The translations under genes and the position numbers were made by a program. Under the pieces are notes generated by a model, which saw only the letters and a list, made by a program, of their open reading frames with translations, did no database searches and was not told where the DNA came from. This document shows, one piece after another, positions 11,525 through 23,443 of a stretch of 64,000 nucleotides of DNA; within the stretch, counting starts at the first letter, position 1; each line of letters starts with the position of its first letter. Source of the DNA: Vibrio sp. SCSIO 43137 (GTDB taxonomy: Bacteria; Pseudomonadota; Gammaproteobacteria; Enterobacterales; Vibrionaceae). The stretch is taken from the NCBI RefSeq assembly GCF_028201475.1, contig NZ_CP116383.1:1116001-1180000 (forward strand), read 5' to 3'.

Positions 11525-11546
11525 AAAGGGAGCCGCAGCTCCCTTT
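11525..11546 (-). terminator. Hairpin between ppiB and lpxH
   Basis: A perfect 9-bp stem (AAAGGGAGC/GCTCCCTTT) with a CGCA/TGCG loop ends about 7 nt before the lpxH start. Read on the minus strand it is followed by TATTATT rather than a pure T tract, so it may be a partial terminator that attenuates ppiB readthrough into lpxH. Confidence 0.6.
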
Positions 11547-11551
11547 AGAAG

Positions 11552-12046
11552 TTACTCTTCGATAGTGGTGCTTGTGATAAATACTTCTTCCAGAGGGACA
11601 TCCTGATGCATACCCATAGAACCAGTGCTCACACCTTTGATCTTATTTACTACGTCCATACCTTCAACAACTTCGCCGAATACACAGTAGCCCCAGCCAT
11701 CAAGGCTCTCTGATTTAAAGTCCAGGAAGGTGTTGTCATTAACGTTAATAAAGAACTGAGAACTTGCAGAGTGCGGTTCCATAGTACGTGCCATGGCAAG
11801 AGTACCTGTTTTGTTGCTCAGGCCGTTGTTAGCTTCGTTTTTAATTGCTGCGCGGCCGGCTTTCTCTTTCAGGCCTGAAGTCATGCCGCCGCCCTGAATC
11901 ATGAATCCGTCAATTACGCGGTGAAACAGAGTGTTGTCGTAGAAACCGTCACGGCAGTATTGCAGGAAGTTAGCACTTGTTTCCGGCGCTTTTTCTTCAT
12001 TTAGCGTGATTTTGATATCGCCAAAGTTAGTATGAAGGATGATCAT
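11552..12046 (-). CDS. ppiB: Cytoplasmic peptidyl-prolyl cis-trans isomerase B (cyclophilin)
   Basis: A 164-residue cyclophilin with no signal peptide, matching the cytoplasmic PpiB type. Active-site motifs are clear: [17 protein letters not shown] (catalytic Arg and Phe), [13 protein letters not shown], and the tryptophan-containing segment [12 protein letters not shown]. It accelerates proline isomerisation in protein folding. It is divergent from cysS and first in the gene pair with lpxH. Confidence 0.96.
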   Translation of the reverse strand: MIILHTNFGDIKITLNEEKAPETSANFLQYCRDGFYDNTLFHRVIDGFMIQGGGMTSGLKEKAGRAAIKNEANNGLSNKTGTLAMARTMEPHSASSQFFINVNDNTFLDFKSESLDGWGYCVFGEVVEGMDVVNKIKGVSTGSMGMHQDVPLEEVFITSTTIEE

Positions 12047-12207
12047 GATAATTACCTTTATTGTATGTTTTGATCTGAACTCCGAATTCTAGCGGATGTT
12101 GCCAGACATTCAACTGTGAACTGTGCAGAATACCGCCTGTTGCAAAGTTCGTAGCCAGCCGACCTTACGGGTTCACTATTTTATTCAATGGATTGATAAC
12201 TCAAGTA

Positions 12208-12236
12208 TTACCTAATTCTTTGTGAGTTGTTATACT
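12208..12236 (+). promoter_or_regulatory. Candidate cysS promoter
   Basis: A good -10 hexamer TATACT lies 38 nt before the cysS start, with TTACCT 17 nt further upstream as a plausible -35. The stretch between ppiB and cysS (about 230 bp) must also hold the divergent ppiB promoter. Confidence 0.5.
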
Positions 12237-12273
12237 CACGCTCTGTTTTAGGCCATTTAGATTAGATGAGATC

Positions 12274-13656
12274 ATGTTAAAAATTTATAACACACTTACC
12301 CGACAAAAAGAGGAATTCAAACCAATTACAGCCGGCAAGGTTCGTATGTATGTTTGTGGGGTAACCATCTATGATCTCTGTCACATTGGTCATGGTCGTA
12401 CTTTTGTTTCTTTTGATGTTGTCTCCCGTTACCTTCGTTTTCTGGGTTACGATCTTAAATTCGTCAGAAACATCACTGATATCGACGATAAAATTATTAA
12501 GCGTGCTGCTGAAAATGGCGAAAGCTGCGATGAACTGACAGAGCGCCTGATTGGCGATATGTATCAGGACTTTGATGCGCTGAATATGAAACGCCCTGAT
12601 CTGGAGCCGAGAGCAACACACTTTATCCCGGAAATTATTGAACTGGTAGAGAAGCTGATCGAAAGAGGCTTTGCATACGTTGCTGAAAACGGCGATGTAA
12701 TGTTCGAAGTAAGCAAGTTTGATGAGTACGGAAAACTGTCTGGTCAGGATTTGGATCAACTGCAGGCTGGTGCCCGTGTTGATATCGAGAGCGCAAAACG
12801 CAGCCCGCTGGATTTTGTACTGTGGAAAATGTCTAAGCCGGGCGAACCAACATGGGAATCTCCATGGGGACCGGGCAGACCGGGCTGGCATATTGAGTGT
12901 TCGGCAATGAACTCCGCGATTCTTGGCAACCACTTTGATATTCATGGTGGCGGTTCAGATCTTCAGTTCCCTCACCATGAAAATGAAATCGCCCAGTCAT
13001 GCTGCGCCCATGACACCCAGTATGTAAATACCTGGATGCACAGCGGTATGGTGATGGTCGATAAAGAAAAAATGTCCAAGTCACTGGGCAACTTCTTTAC
13101 TATTCGTGATGTACTTGAGCATTACGACGCTGAAACCGTACGTTACTTCCTGATGTCTGGTCACTACCGTAGCCAGCTAAACTACAGCGAAGATAACCTG
13201 AATCAGGCGCGCGCTTCACTTGAGCGTCTGTATACGTCTCTGCGTGGTCTGGATTCAGATGCGGAAGCCGCTGGTGATGAGCAGTACGTAAGACGCTTCA
13301 GCGAAGCGATGAACGATGACTTCAATACACCGGAAGCATACTCTGTACTGTTTGATATGGCACGTGAGGTAAACCGCCTTAAGAATGAAGATATCCAACT
13401 GGCTTCTCAGCTTGGCGCACTGATGCGCGAACTGGCAGATGTGATCGGTATTCTTCATCAGGATCCGGAAGCATTCCTGCAGGGTGGCGCTCAGGACAAT
13501 GATGAGGTGGCTGAGATTGAAGCGCTTATTAAGCTGCGTAATGACTCCCGTGCGGCGAAAGATTGGGCTAACGCTGATATGGCCCGTGATAAGCTGACTG
13601 AGATGGGTATTGTTCTGGAAGATGGTCCGCAAGGCACAACCTGGAGACGTGGTTAA
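12274..13656 (+). CDS. cysS: Cysteinyl-tRNA synthetase
   Basis: CysRS charges tRNA-Cys. The 460-residue class I synthetase shows the HIGH motif ([12 protein letters not shown]), the zinc-binding Cys in YVCGVTIYD, further zinc ligands in WHIECSAMN and [11 protein letters not shown], and the KMSKS loop ([11 protein letters not shown]). The anticodon-binding helical domain fills the last third. tdk begins 2 nt after its stop, so the two are probably co-transcribed. Confidence 0.98.
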   Translation: MLKIYNTLTRQKEEFKPITAGKVRMYVCGVTIYDLCHIGHGRTFVSFDVVSRYLRFLGYDLKFVRNITDIDDKIIKRAAENGESCDELTERLIGDMYQDFDALNMKRPDLEPRATHFIPEIIELVEKLIERGFAYVAENGDVMFEVSKFDEYGKLSGQDLDQLQAGARVDIESAKRSPLDFVLWKMSKPGEPTWESPWGPGRPGWHIECSAMNSAILGNHFDIHGGGSDLQFPHHENEIAQSCCAHDTQYVNTWMHSGMVMVDKEKMSKSLGNFFTIRDVLEHYDAETVRYFLMSGHYRSQLNYSEDNLNQARASLERLYTSLRGLDSDAEAAGDEQYVRRFSEAMNDDFNTPEAYSVLFDMAREVNRLKNEDIQLASQLGALMRELADVIGILHQDPEAFLQGGAQDNDEVAEIEALIKLRNDSRAAKDWANADMARDKLTEMGIVLEDGPQGTTWRRG

Positions 13657-13658
13657 TA

Positions 13659-14237
13659 ATGGCACAGATGTATTTTTATTACTCGGCAATGAATGCGGGT
13701 AAATCAACAACGCTTTTACAGTCTTCGTTTAACTATCGCGAAAGGGGCATGAATCCGGCCATCTTTACTGCGGCATTTGATGACCGTTATGGTGTTGGTA
13801 AGGTAAGCTCCAGAATAGGCTTGCAATCTGATGCCCACCTTTATGGTGCAGAAACCGATCTCTATCAGGAGATCGACAAGCTGAACGCTGAAGAGAAACT
13901 GCACTGTATTCTGGTGGATGAAAGCCAGTTTCTGACCAAGAAGCAGGTGTATCAGCTATCAGAAGTGGTAGATAAGCTGAATATTCCGGTGCTTTGTTAC
14001 GGATTACGTACCGACTTCCTGGGCGAACTATTTGAAGGCAGTAAATACCTGCTTTCATGGGCGGATAAGCTGATTGAGCTTAAAACCATTTGCCATTGTG
14101 GCAGAAAAGCCAATATGGTGATCCGTACTGATGCAGAAGGCAATCCGATTTCTGAAGGTGATCAGGTGGCTATCGGCGGTAATGACTGCTATGTGTCTGT
14201 TTGCCGTCAGCACTATAAAGAGGCTCTGGGGAAATAA
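13659..14237 (+). CDS. tdk: Thymidine kinase
   Basis: A type II thymidine kinase of 192 residues that phosphorylates thymidine for salvage. The Walker A P-loop is at residues 9-17 (SAMNAGKST), the catalytic Glu lies in LVDESQFL, and structural zinc Cys residues sit in CHCGRKA and YVSVCRQHY. It starts 2 nt after cysS. A strong hairpin follows. Confidence 0.97.
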   Translation: MAQMYFYYSAMNAGKSTTLLQSSFNYRERGMNPAIFTAAFDDRYGVGKVSSRIGLQSDAHLYGAETDLYQEIDKLNAEEKLHCILVDESQFLTKKQVYQLSEVVDKLNIPVLCYGLRTDFLGELFEGSKYLLSWADKLIELKTICHCGRKANMVIRTDAEGNPISEGDQVAIGGNDCYVSVCRQHYKEALGK

Positions 14238-14267
14238 ACTTTTCTTCGGTATAAAGCTAGTATAGAA

Positions 14268-14295
14268 AAGGGCAGCTTATTAATAAGCTGCCCTT
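14268..14295. terminator. Terminator hairpin between tdk and cmoB
   Basis: The 28-bp perfect palindrome AAGGGCAGCTTATT/AATAAGCTGCCCTT lies between the converging tdk and cmoB genes and can act in both directions. The T tract is short on the plus strand (TTGCTTT). Confidence 0.75.
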
Positions 14296-14319
14296 GCTTT
14301 ATGCGAAATAGTAAAACCG

Positions 14320-15291
14320 TTATGGGTTCTTCGCCACCAGAATAGCTCTTCTCGGAGCAGGGTAGCCTTCGACAGTTTTGCTTGGATCCTGCGGGTCAAG
14401 GTAATCCGGCAGTGAGTTATGGGTCATCCACTCTGTAGTTCGTTGCTCGCCAGTGGTAGTAATATTCTCATCGACAATCTTCACGTCTACGAAGCCACAT
14501 TTTTCCAGCCACACCTTAAGGGCTTTCGCAGAAGGGAAGAAATAGACGTTGCGCATCTGAGCGTATCTGTCTACCGGTACCAAAACGGTATTCTCATCTC
14601 CTTCAATCACCAGAGTTTCCAGCACCAGTTCGCCACCCGGCAGTAGCTGGTTTTTCAACTGAAGAAGATGATCCAGTGGAGAGCGGCGGTGGTAGAGAAC
14701 ACCCATACTGAACACAGTATTAAAGGCTTTCAGTTCTGGTAGCTGCTCTATGCCCAGAGGAAGAAGATGAGCGCGCTGGTCGTCTCCCATTAACTTACGG
14801 ATCGCTTCAAACTGAATCAGAAACAGATGAGAAGGATCGATACCGACACACAGTCGGGCACCTTCACCCAACATGCGCCACATATGGTAGCCGTTGCCAC
14901 AACCCACATCGAGAACGGTACGGTTCTTTAGTGGTGATATATGCGGCAGAACACGATCCCACTTCCAGTCAGAACGCCACTCTGTATCGATATGAATATC
15001 GTGCAGATGATAGGGCCCTTTGCGCCACGGGTGGAATGTCTTAAGCAGGTTTTCCAGCTTCTTTTTTTCACCAGTTGCCAGTGGCTCTGTATTGCCAAGC
15101 GTAACAGACTGTTTTAGTTCAATAGAGTCAGGTTTATCGGCCGGTATCTTTTTTAACGCTCTCAGCCAGCGTTCAAAATCGCCGTGTTCGGCATTTTGCC
15201 AGTCAGTCAGTTGCTGTGGCAGTGTGTTCAGCCACGGCTGCAAATCCGTGTCCTGAGCAATCAGTTGGTAGAAGTTAGCAAAGTTAAACAT
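14320..15291 (-). CDS. cmoB: tRNA U34 carboxymethyltransferase
   Basis: CmoB transfers a carboxymethyl group from carboxy-S-adenosylmethionine to 5-hydroxyuridine at wobble position 34, forming cmo5U in tRNAs. The 323-residue protein has a SAM-type binding motif [16 protein letters not shown] and conserved W-rich segments ([12 protein letters not shown]). It follows cmoA by 38 nt on the same strand, so the cofactor-making and cofactor-using enzymes are made together. Confidence 0.96.
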   Translation of the reverse strand: MFNFANFYQLIAQDTDLQPWLNTLPQQLTDWQNAEHGDFERWLRALKKIPADKPDSIELKQSVTLGNTEPLATGEKKKLENLLKTFHPWRKGPYHLHDIHIDTEWRSDWKWDRVLPHISPLKNRTVLDVGCGNGYHMWRMLGEGARLCVGIDPSHLFLIQFEAIRKLMGDDQRAHLLPLGIEQLPELKAFNTVFSMGVLYHRRSPLDHLLQLKNQLLPGGELVLETLVIEGDENTVLVPVDRYAQMRNVYFFPSAKALKVWLEKCGFVDVKIVDENITTTGEQRTTEWMTHNSLPDYLDPQDPSKTVEGYPAPRRAILVAKNP

Positions 15292-15329
15292 AGAGTCAGA
15301 ATCTAATTAATTTGAGTCGGTAGCGTGTG

Positions 15330-16506
<1,177 letters not shown>

Positions 16507-18276
16507 ATGCGTACCCAGTATTGTGGTCACCTGAACAAGTCCCTTGTGGGACAAACTGTAGAACTTTGCGGTTGGGTTAACCGTCGTCGCGATTTAGGCG
16601 GCCTTATCTTTGTTGATATGCGAGATCGTGAAGGTATCGTTCAGGTAGTTGTAGACCCTGATATGAAGGACGTATTTGAAATTGCTAACCAGCTCAGAAA
16701 TGAGTTCTGCATTAAATTTACCGGTGAAGTGCGTGCGCGCCCTGACAGCCAGATCAACAAAGATATGGCAACGGGTGAAGTAGAAGTGCTGGCAACAGGC
16801 CTTGAGATCATCAACCGTTCTGATGTCCTGCCACTGGACTTTAACCAGAATAACTCAGAAGAGCAGCGTCTTAAGTACCGCTATCTGGATCTGCGTCGTC
16901 CTGAAATGAGCAATCACATTAAACTGCGTGCTAAGGCATCAAGTTTTGTGCGTCGCTTCCTTGATAGCAACGACTTCCTTGATATCGAAACACCGGTACT
17001 GACAAAAGCCACTCCGGAAGGTGCCCGTGACTATCTGGTACCGAGCCGTGTTCATAAAGGCAGCTTCTACGCGCTTCCGCAATCTCCTCAGTTGTTTAAA
17101 CAGCTGCTGATGATGTCTGGTTTTGATCGCTACTATCAGATCGTAAAATGTTTCCGTGACGAAGACTTACGTGCTGACCGTCAGCCTGAATTTACTCAGA
17201 TCGATATCGAAACGTCATTTATGAGCGCCGATCAGGTTCGTGAAGTGACTGAGAAGATGGTTCGCGAAATGTGGCAGGAGCTGTTAAGCGTTGATCTTGG
17301 AGCTTTCCCTGTCATGCCTTTCGCTGAAGCTATCCGTCGTTTCGGTTCAGATAAGCCCGACCTGCGTAACCCGATGGAGCTGGTGGATGTTGCTGATCTG
17401 GTTAAAGATGTTGAGTTTAAAGTATTCTCCGGCCCGGCTAATGATGAAAAAGGTCGTGTAGCGGTTCTTCGTGTGCCGGGTGGCGCTAAGCTGACTCGTA
17501 AACAGATCGATGAGTATGGTAAATACGTGGGTATTTACGGTGCTAAAGGTCTGGCATGGATGAAAGTAAACGATAAAGACGCCGGAATGGAAGGTATTCA
17601 GTCTCCGGTAGCTAAGTTCCTGTCAGAAGAAGTTATCTCTGCAATTCTTGAGCGTACGGGTGCTGAGTCCGGTGATATCATTCTGTTCGGTGCAGATAAA
17701 GCTAACACAGTGGCAGAAGCGATGGGTGCCCTTCGTCTGAAAGTAGGTATCGATCTAGAGATCACTGATACCGCGGCATGGAAACCACTATGGGTTGTTG
17801 ATTTCCCGATGTTTGAAGAGGACGACGAAGGTAACCTGCATGCTATGCATCACCCGTTCACTTCTCCTCTGGGTGTTACTGCTGAAGAGCTTAAGGTCAA
17901 TCCTGCAGCAGCAAACTCTAACGCTTATGACATGGTGATTAACGGCTATGAAGTGGGTGGCGGTTCTGTACGTATCCACAACGCAGAAATGCAGTCAGCG
18001 GTGTTCGATATTCTGGGTATCGATGAGTCAGAACAGCGTCTGAAATTTGGCTTCCTGCTGGATGCACTTAAATTTGGTACACCGCCACACGCCGGTCTGG
18101 CATTTGGCCTTGACCGTCTGGTTATGCTGTTGTGCGGAACGGAAAATATCCGTGACGTAATCGCCTTCCCTAAAACAACGGCGGCATCTTGTCTGCTGAC
18201 TGACGCACCAAGCCTTGCGAATCCGGCTGCACTGGAAGAGCTGGCCATCGCGGTTAAGTTAGCCGAAGAAAAATAA
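16507..18276 (+). CDS. aspS: Aspartyl-tRNA synthetase
   Basis: AspRS, a class IIb synthetase of 589 residues, charges tRNA-Asp. The N-terminal OB fold binds the anticodon (starts [16 protein letters not shown]). Class II motifs are visible: motif 2 with [18 protein letters not shown] and motif 3 with [12 protein letters not shown]; the large bacterial GAD insertion lies between. It is the discriminating bacterial type by length and sequence. A strong terminator follows. Confidence 0.98.
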   Translation: MRTQYCGHLNKSLVGQTVELCGWVNRRRDLGGLIFVDMRDREGIVQVVVDPDMKDVFEIANQLRNEFCIKFTGEVRARPDSQINKDMATGEVEVLATGLEIINRSDVLPLDFNQNNSEEQRLKYRYLDLRRPEMSNHIKLRAKASSFVRRFLDSNDFLDIETPVLTKATPEGARDYLVPSRVHKGSFYALPQSPQLFKQLLMMSGFDRYYQIVKCFRDEDLRADRQPEFTQIDIETSFMSADQVREVTEKMVREMWQELLSVDLGAFPVMPFAEAIRRFGSDKPDLRNPMELVDVADLVKDVEFKVFSGPANDEKGRVAVLRVPGGAKLTRKQIDEYGKYVGIYGAKGLAWMKVNDKDAGMEGIQSPVAKFLSEEVISAILERTGAESGDIILFGADKANTVAEAMGALRLKVGIDLEITDTAAWKPLWVVDFPMFEEDDEGNLHAMHHPFTSPLGVTAEELKVNPAAANSNAYDMVINGYEVGGGSVRIHNAEMQSAVFDILGIDESEQRLKFGFLLDALKFGTPPHAGLAFGLDRLVMLLCGTENIRDVIAFPKTTAASCLLTDAPSLANPAALEELAIAVKLAEEK

Positions 18277-18299
18277 TTTCGTTATTACGTTCTTATTCA

Positions 18300-18330
18300 A
18301 AAAAAGCCAGGTAAGACCTGGCTTTTTTTT
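18300..18330 (+). terminator. aspS terminator
   Basis: A perfect AAAAAGCCAGGT/ACCTGGCTTTTT stem with a 3-nt loop and eight consecutive T starts 24 nt after the aspS stop. Confidence 0.92.
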
Positions 18331-18429
18331 GGTGAATCAATTGCCCTTGGGTAGAATAATGCCAACCAGATTAATCGGTTGATATTTCACTGTCCGAAAA
18401 GATAACTATTTGTTAGCAGGGAAGATTTG

Positions 18430-19113
18430 ATGCGTTATGTTGCTATAACACTGTTGATGTTTGTTCTGACCGCATGTGCAGGTAAAGAGAATTCGTTTGA
18501 AATTAAAAACCTGGCAAAATCGGATATCGACCTTGTTACCGATGTACATATTAAGCAGCTAAGAGAACTGCTTAAAACTCTGACGATTAAGCTGTATAAA
18601 CGAAACCCGAGAGAGCTGAAGAAAAACTCCGGTATGACCATTGATGCGCGCGTAGCGCAGATACTGACCGTTGAACGGCCTGAAAATGGTTACCTTGAGC
18701 TGGGTAATATGGATGGCGTTGATGTGCTTCCGCTGGCTTTCTCTAAAGAGTTTAAAGGCGACAGGGTGTTTGCCCTTATGACAGGCATTAGCGGTATGTT
18801 AAGTGCCTCATACAATCACAAAGTCGATTTCTATATTTTTGACGAGATTGATCATCAGAAACTGTATGACAGTGCCCGTAACCTTGAGACCATCTCCTGG
18901 CAACTAAACAACCGAAAGTATGACAATGGTGAACTTCTGCTACTCAGCAATGGTATCGGTGCAAATGGTGTTGCCAACTACAGTTATGAACGTGTGTTGG
19001 GTCAGATGATACTTTTGCAGGATATGATGGCCTTGCTGATTTCAGACGGAACCAACCGTACCATAAATAAAGTAGCCCACAGTGTGGCATCATTTACCTT
19101 CTTCCCTATTTAA
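18430..19113 (+). CDS. Conserved hypothetical lipoprotein
   Basis: A 227-residue probable lipoprotein of unknown function. Residues 1-16 form a short signal sequence ending in the lipobox LTAC, so the mature protein should be lipid-anchored; the next residues (AGKE) lack the Asp +2 inner-membrane signal. No known domain is recognised. The ATG is preferred over a TTG one codon upstream because AGGGAAG lies 5 nt before it. It sits between aspS and ruvC, 29 nt before ruvC, and may be co-transcribed with the ruv genes. The mature part has no further membrane segment apart from a moderately hydrophobic C-terminus. Confidence 0.75.
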   Translation: MRYVAITLLMFVLTACAGKENSFEIKNLAKSDIDLVTDVHIKQLRELLKTLTIKLYKRNPRELKKNSGMTIDARVAQILTVERPENGYLELGNMDGVDVLPLAFSKEFKGDRVFALMTGISGMLSASYNHKVDFYIFDEIDHQKLYDSARNLETISWQLNNRKYDNGELLLLSNGIGANGVANYSYERVLGQMILLQDMMALLISDGTNRTINKVAHSVASFTFFPI

Positions 19114-19142
19114 TAAATTCGACAAAACACACAGGTTTATAA

Positions 19143-19661
19143 ATGATAATTCTTGGTATTGATCCAGGCTCCCGCATTACAGGTTATGGTGTTATCAGGC
19201 AGGAAGGCAGACATCTGCATTATCTGGGGAGTGGATGTATCCGTACCTCTCAGGACGACCTTCCGGGACGATTAAAGCAGATATACGCCGGAGTAAGTGA
19301 AATCATTACCCAATTTCAACCCGATGAATTTGCCATCGAGCAGGTATTTATGTCGAAGAATGCCGACTCAGCATTAAAACTGGGGCAGGCAAGGGGCAGT
19401 GCCATTGTTGCAGCGGTAAATGCAGACTTGCCCGTTTATGAGTATGCGGCCAGACTCATCAAGCAGGCCGTAGTAGGAACGGGGGGGGCAGATAAGGCGC
19501 AGGTTCAGCATATGGTGATGAGTATGCTCAAACTGCCCAGCAAACCACAGGCAGATGCCGCTGATGCCCTCGGTGTGGCCATATGTCACGCCAATACCAA
19601 TAAAACCATGATTGCCCTGGCAGGCAAAGCGACCAGTGCCAAAAAAGGGCGCTATCGCTGA
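19143..19661 (+). CDS. ruvC: Crossover junction endodeoxyribonuclease RuvC
   Basis: RuvC resolves Holliday junctions by paired nicks. The 172-residue RNase H-fold nuclease shows its catalytic acidic residues in [14 protein letters not shown] (D7), FAIEQVFM and, at the C-terminus, [14 protein letters not shown]. ruvA follows after about 90 nt and ruvB lies downstream; this ruvC-ruvA-ruvB order is usual in Vibrio. Confidence 0.98.
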   Translation: MIILGIDPGSRITGYGVIRQEGRHLHYLGSGCIRTSQDDLPGRLKQIYAGVSEIITQFQPDEFAIEQVFMSKNADSALKLGQARGSAIVAAVNADLPVYEYAARLIKQAVVGTGGADKAQVQHMVMSMLKLPSKPQADAADALGVAICHANTNKTMIALAGKATSAKKGRYR

Positions 19662-19753
19662 AACTGGTGTCCCGGCATATCTAATTGTTACTGGATGTTT
19701 GTCCAGTAATGGAATATGATTCTGCACAGTTTAGTTTTCAAAAGGAACAACCA

Positions 19754-20374
19754 GTGATTGGACGCCTTCGCGGAATTCTCGTTGATAAGCAGCCACCGGA
19801 GCTGCTTATAGAAGTTAGTGGTATCGGCTATGAAGTTCAGATGCCGATGAGCTGTTTTTATGAGCTGCCTGAGATTGGTCAGGAAGCGATAGTGTATACC
19901 CATTTTGTTGTGCGGGAAGACGCTCAGCTACTGTATGGCTTTAACACCATAAAAGAGCGTGCGCTATTCCGCGAAGTGATAAAAGCTAACGGGGTAGGGC
20001 CTAAACTTGGTCTGGCAATCTTGTCAGGCATGACAGCTGCCCAGTTTGTATCCTGTGTAGAGCGGGAAGATATCTCAACACTGGTTAAACTGCCGGGTGT
20101 TGGTAAGAAGACCGCCGAACGTCTGGTTGTTGAAATGAAAGACCGCCTGAAAGGCTGGGGTGCCGGTGATCTGTTTACCCCGGCAACGGATGCGGCTCCT
20201 CTGGATTCAGCTCCGGCTGCAGAACCGGTGCAAAATGCTGAAGACGAAGCCGTGAGCGCACTAATTGCCCTTGGCTACAAGCCACAGCAGGCGTCGAAAG
20301 TGGTCTCTCAGGTCGCTAAGCCTGATATGTCGAGCGAAGGCTTGATCAGAGAAGCACTCAAATCCATGGTTTAA
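19754..20374 (+). CDS. ruvA: Holliday junction DNA helicase subunit RuvA
   Basis: RuvA binds four-way junctions and loads the RuvB motor. The longest open frame begins 69 nt upstream at a non-ATG codon, but the family N-terminus [12 protein letters not shown] begins at the GTG chosen here, behind an AAAGGAAC ribosome site, giving 206 residues. The HhH motif region ([21 protein letters not shown]) and the C-terminal RuvB-contact domain (about 155-206) are present. Confidence 0.96.
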   Translation: MIGRLRGILVDKQPPELLIEVSGIGYEVQMPMSCFYELPEIGQEAIVYTHFVVREDAQLLYGFNTIKERALFREVIKANGVGPKLGLAILSGMTAAQFVSCVEREDISTLVKLPGVGKKTAERLVVEMKDRLKGWGAGDLFTPATDAAPLDSAPAAEPVQNAEDEAVSALIALGYKPQQASKVVSQVAKPDMSSEGLIREALKSMV

Positions 20375-20387
20375 CCGGAACTAAGTA

Positions 20388-21395
20388 ATGATAGAAGCTG
20401 ACCGTTTGATCGCACCGGATAATCCGGTATTTAAAGATGAAGATGTGATAGACCGTGCCATAAGGCCGAAAAAGCTGGCGGATTATCAGGGGCAGGATCA
20501 TGTCCGCGATCAGATGGAAATCTTTATAAAGGCCGCTCAGCTACGTGATGAAGCCTTAGATCACTTGTTGATTTTTGGTCCTCCGGGTCTGGGTAAAACC
20601 ACCCTTGCCAACATTGTTGCCAATGAGATGGAAGTGAACATCCGTACCACGTCCGGCCCTGTGCTGGAAAAAGCGGGTGATCTGGCGGCTCTGCTGACCA
20701 ATCTTGAAGAGAATGATGTTCTGTTTATTGATGAGATCCATCGTCTGAGCCCTATGGTCGAAGAGGTGCTCTATCCGGCTATGGAAGATTATCAGCTGGA
20801 TATTATGATTGGTGAAGGCCCGGCGGCCCGCTCCATTAAGATTGACCTGCCTCCGTTTACTCTTATCGGCGCCACTACCCGTGCCGGTTCACTGACTTCG
20901 CCGCTGCGGGATCGTTTCGGAATCGTTCAACGTCTGGAGTACTATAAAGTTGAAGATCTGCAGCATATTGTTCAGCGCAGTGCCAGCTGTCTTAATCTGT
21001 CTATGGATCCCGGTGGGGCGCTGGAAGTGGCAAGGCGTGCCCGTGGTACACCACGTATCGCTAACCGCCTGCTGCGTAGAGTGAGGGACTATGCCGAAGT
21101 TAAAGGCGATGGCCATATCTCTGCAGAAGTGGCGGACAAAGCCCTTGATATGCTGGATGTAGATAGTCAGGGCTTCGACTATATGGACAGAAAACTATTG
21201 CTGGCCATTATGGAAAAATTCTCAGGCGGCCCTGTCGGGCTGGATAACCTTGCTGCTGCAATTGGGGAAGAGAAAGACACCATTGAAGATGTGCTTGAAC
21301 CTTATCTGATACAGCAGGGCTATCTGCAAAGGACACCGAGAGGGCGGATTGCCACCAGCCGCGCTTATCTCCATTTTGGCTTAGTTCAGCCATAA
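20388..21395 (+). CDS. ruvB: Holliday junction DNA helicase subunit RuvB
   Basis: RuvB is the AAA+ motor for branch migration. The 335-residue protein has Walker [13 protein letters not shown], Walker [11 protein letters not shown], sensor 1 [13 protein letters not shown], arginine finger region LRDRFG and a winged-helix C-terminus. It begins 13 nt after ruvA; a hairpin terminator ends the ruv unit. Confidence 0.98.
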   Translation: MIEADRLIAPDNPVFKDEDVIDRAIRPKKLADYQGQDHVRDQMEIFIKAAQLRDEALDHLLIFGPPGLGKTTLANIVANEMEVNIRTTSGPVLEKAGDLAALLTNLEENDVLFIDEIHRLSPMVEEVLYPAMEDYQLDIMIGEGPAARSIKIDLPPFTLIGATTRAGSLTSPLRDRFGIVQRLEYYKVEDLQHIVQRSASCLNLSMDPGGALEVARRARGTPRIANRLLRRVRDYAEVKGDGHISAEVADKALDMLDVDSQGFDYMDRKLLLAIMEKFSGGPVGLDNLAAAIGEEKDTIEDVLEPYLIQQGYLQRTPRGRIATSRAYLHFGLVQP

Positions 21396-21413
21396 AGGTC
21401 GTTATTCTTGTCT

Positions 21414-21440
21414 GGCCGGTGTGTTATCACCGGCCTTTTT
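21414..21440 (+). terminator. ruv operon terminator
   Basis: A perfect 8-bp GC-rich stem (GGCCGGTG/CACCGGCC) with a 6-nt loop and five T lies about 19 nt after ruvB. Confidence 0.92.
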
Positions 21441-21570
21441 GTACCCGCCGAGTCGATCTAGATCTCAATATAATGAATATATTAATTATTTTTTGTGCAA
21501 CTACTTTTGCAATTTAATTCTATAAAGACCCTCTTTTAATTCCCGCTGATTATAAAAACGCCGTTAAGGC

Positions 21571-21634
21571 TTGATATTAATCAATCGCAAACCCGTCAAC
21601 TGACTTTTCCGGCAGAAAACTTGATTTCAATCAA
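21571..21634 (+). promoter_or_regulatory. Two FNR-type sites upstream of cydA
   Basis: Two perfect matches to the FNR consensus TTGAT-N4-ATCAA lie at 21571-21584 and 21621-21634, exactly 50 bp apart. They fit low-oxygen control of cytochrome bd by FNR. A GTTACAT..GTTAACTTGTTG stretch at 21752-21773 resembles the direct-repeat ArcA site, also expected for this operon. The 446-bp ruvB-cydA gap holds no gene. Confidence 0.8.
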
Positions 21635-21841
21635 CGCAAAAAATCTTTTGAATCAAAGGTGATTTAGCAGTAATATTAGTTCCAGCTATATTAGATTAAA
21701 CTTAACAAAAAACTAACCAAAAAGGCACATCTCATTAACATGATAACCTTTTAGTTACATTGTTAACTTGTTGATGGATAAGTGTCAGGAATTGGTGCAA
21801 TAAGCATTAGTGTCCTTCAGCCCGACACAAAAGGAGTAACT

Positions 21842-23428
21842 ATGATTGACATAGTCGATTTATCGCGGTTGCAATTTGCGCTTACAGCGATGTATCACTT
21901 TTTATTTGTTCCTCTGACTCTGGGTATGGCGTTTTTACTCGCCATTATGGAGTCTCTTTACGTAATGACCGATAAGCAGATCTACAAGGACATGACAAAG
22001 TTCTGGGGTAAGCTGTTCGGTATCAACTTTGCTCTGGGTGTGGCTACCGGCCTTACTATGGAGTTTCAGTTTGGTACTAACTGGTCATACTATTCTCACT
22101 ACGTAGGCGATATCTTTGGTGCCCCTCTTGCCATTGAAGCCTTGGTCGCATTCTTCCTTGAATCCACTTTTGTAGGTCTTTTCTTCTTTGGATGGGATCG
22201 TCTGTCAAAACGCCAACACCTTGCGGTAACCTGGTTGGTGGCTCTGGGTTCGAACTTCTCTGCACTTTGGATTCTGGTCGCTAACGGCTGGATGCAAAAT
22301 CCCGTTGGTGCAGAGTTTAACTTCGAATCCATGCGTATGGAGATGGTAAGCTTTGCTGAGCTGGTTCTTAACCCTGTAGCTCAGGTGAAATTTGTCCATA
22401 CCGTAGCTTCGGGCTACACCTGTGGCGCCATGTTTATTCTGGGTATCAGTTCTTACTATCTGCTGAAAGGCCGTGATATCGCCTTTGCCCGCCGCTCATT
22501 TGCAGTGGCTGCATCGTTCGGTATGGCATCTATCCTTTCGGTTATTGTGCTTGGTGATGAGTCTGGTTATGAGCTGGGCGATGTGCAGAAAGTGAAACTG
22601 GCTGCCATTGAAGCCGAGTGGGAGACGGAAGAAGCTCCGGCGGCATTTACTCTGTTTGGTTTCCCTAATCAAGAGAAAGAGCATACCGACTTCGCGATTA
22701 AGATCCCTTATGTAATGGGTATTATCGCTACCCGTTCTTTCGATACGGAAGTAACAGGTATTACCGATCTTAAACTTGAGCACGAAGAGCGTATCCGCAA
22801 CGGTATGCTGGCTTATGACCTGCTGCAAAAACTGCGTGGCGGCGATAAGTCAGAGCAGAACCTGCAAGCCTTCGACGATGTGAAGGACGATCTGGGTTAC
22901 GGTCTGCTGCTTAAGCGCTATACGGAAAATGTGGTCGATGCAACGGAAGAGCAGATCCAGTCTGCTGTTGATGATTCCATCCCGACCGTATGGCCGCTGT
23001 TCTGGTCATTCCGCATCATGGTAGCGTGTGGCTTTATTATGCTGTTTGTATTTGGTGCTGCCTTCCTGCAAACCTGCCGTCAGAAAATTGAGCGCAAACC
23101 TTGGGTACTTAAAGCGGCGCTATTCTCTATTCCGCTACCGTGGATCGCTATTGAGATGGGTTGGTTCGTGGCCGAGTATGGTCGTCAGCCTTGGGCGGTA
23201 GGTGAAATTCTGCCGGTTGATGTTGCGGTTTCTGCGCTTTCTGAGTCGGATCTCTGGCTGTCACTGTTTGCAATTCTGGCACTGTATACCGTGTTCCTGA
23301 TTGCAGAAGTGTATCTGATGGTGAAGTTTGCCCGTAAGGGACCAAGCAGCCTGAAGACAGGTCGTTATCATTTCGAACAAAACGCTGATTCTGCGCAAGA
23401 CGTTATGAATCGCCAAGTAGAAGCGTAA
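21842..23428 (+). CDS. cydA: Cytochrome bd ubiquinol oxidase subunit I
   Basis: CydA is the haem-carrying, quinol-binding subunit of the high-affinity bd oxidase in the inner membrane. The open frame extends 60 nt further upstream, but the family N-terminus [22 protein letters not shown] begins at this ATG, after AAAGGAG, giving 528 residues. Visible landmarks are the N-terminal haem-ligand His in [12 protein letters not shown], the long periplasmic Q-loop (about residues 235-375), and the signature [11 protein letters not shown]. It is first in cydAB-cydX-ybgE. Confidence 0.97.
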   Translation: MIDIVDLSRLQFALTAMYHFLFVPLTLGMAFLLAIMESLYVMTDKQIYKDMTKFWGKLFGINFALGVATGLTMEFQFGTNWSYYSHYVGDIFGAPLAIEALVAFFLESTFVGLFFFGWDRLSKRQHLAVTWLVALGSNFSALWILVANGWMQNPVGAEFNFESMRMEMVSFAELVLNPVAQVKFVHTVASGYTCGAMFILGISSYYLLKGRDIAFARRSFAVAASFGMASILSVIVLGDESGYELGDVQKVKLAAIEAEWETEEAPAAFTLFGFPNQEKEHTDFAIKIPYVMGIIATRSFDTEVTGITDLKLEHEERIRNGMLAYDLLQKLRGGDKSEQNLQAFDDVKDDLGYGLLLKRYTENVVDATEEQIQSAVDDSIPTVWPLFWSFRIMVACGFIMLFVFGAAFLQTCRQKIERKPWVLKAALFSIPLPWIAIEMGWFVAEYGRQPWAVGEILPVDVAVSALSESDLWLSLFAILALYTVFLIAEVYLMVKFARKGPSSLKTGRYHFEQNADSAQDVMNRQVEA

Positions 23429-23443
23429 GAGGAGAGAATAACT

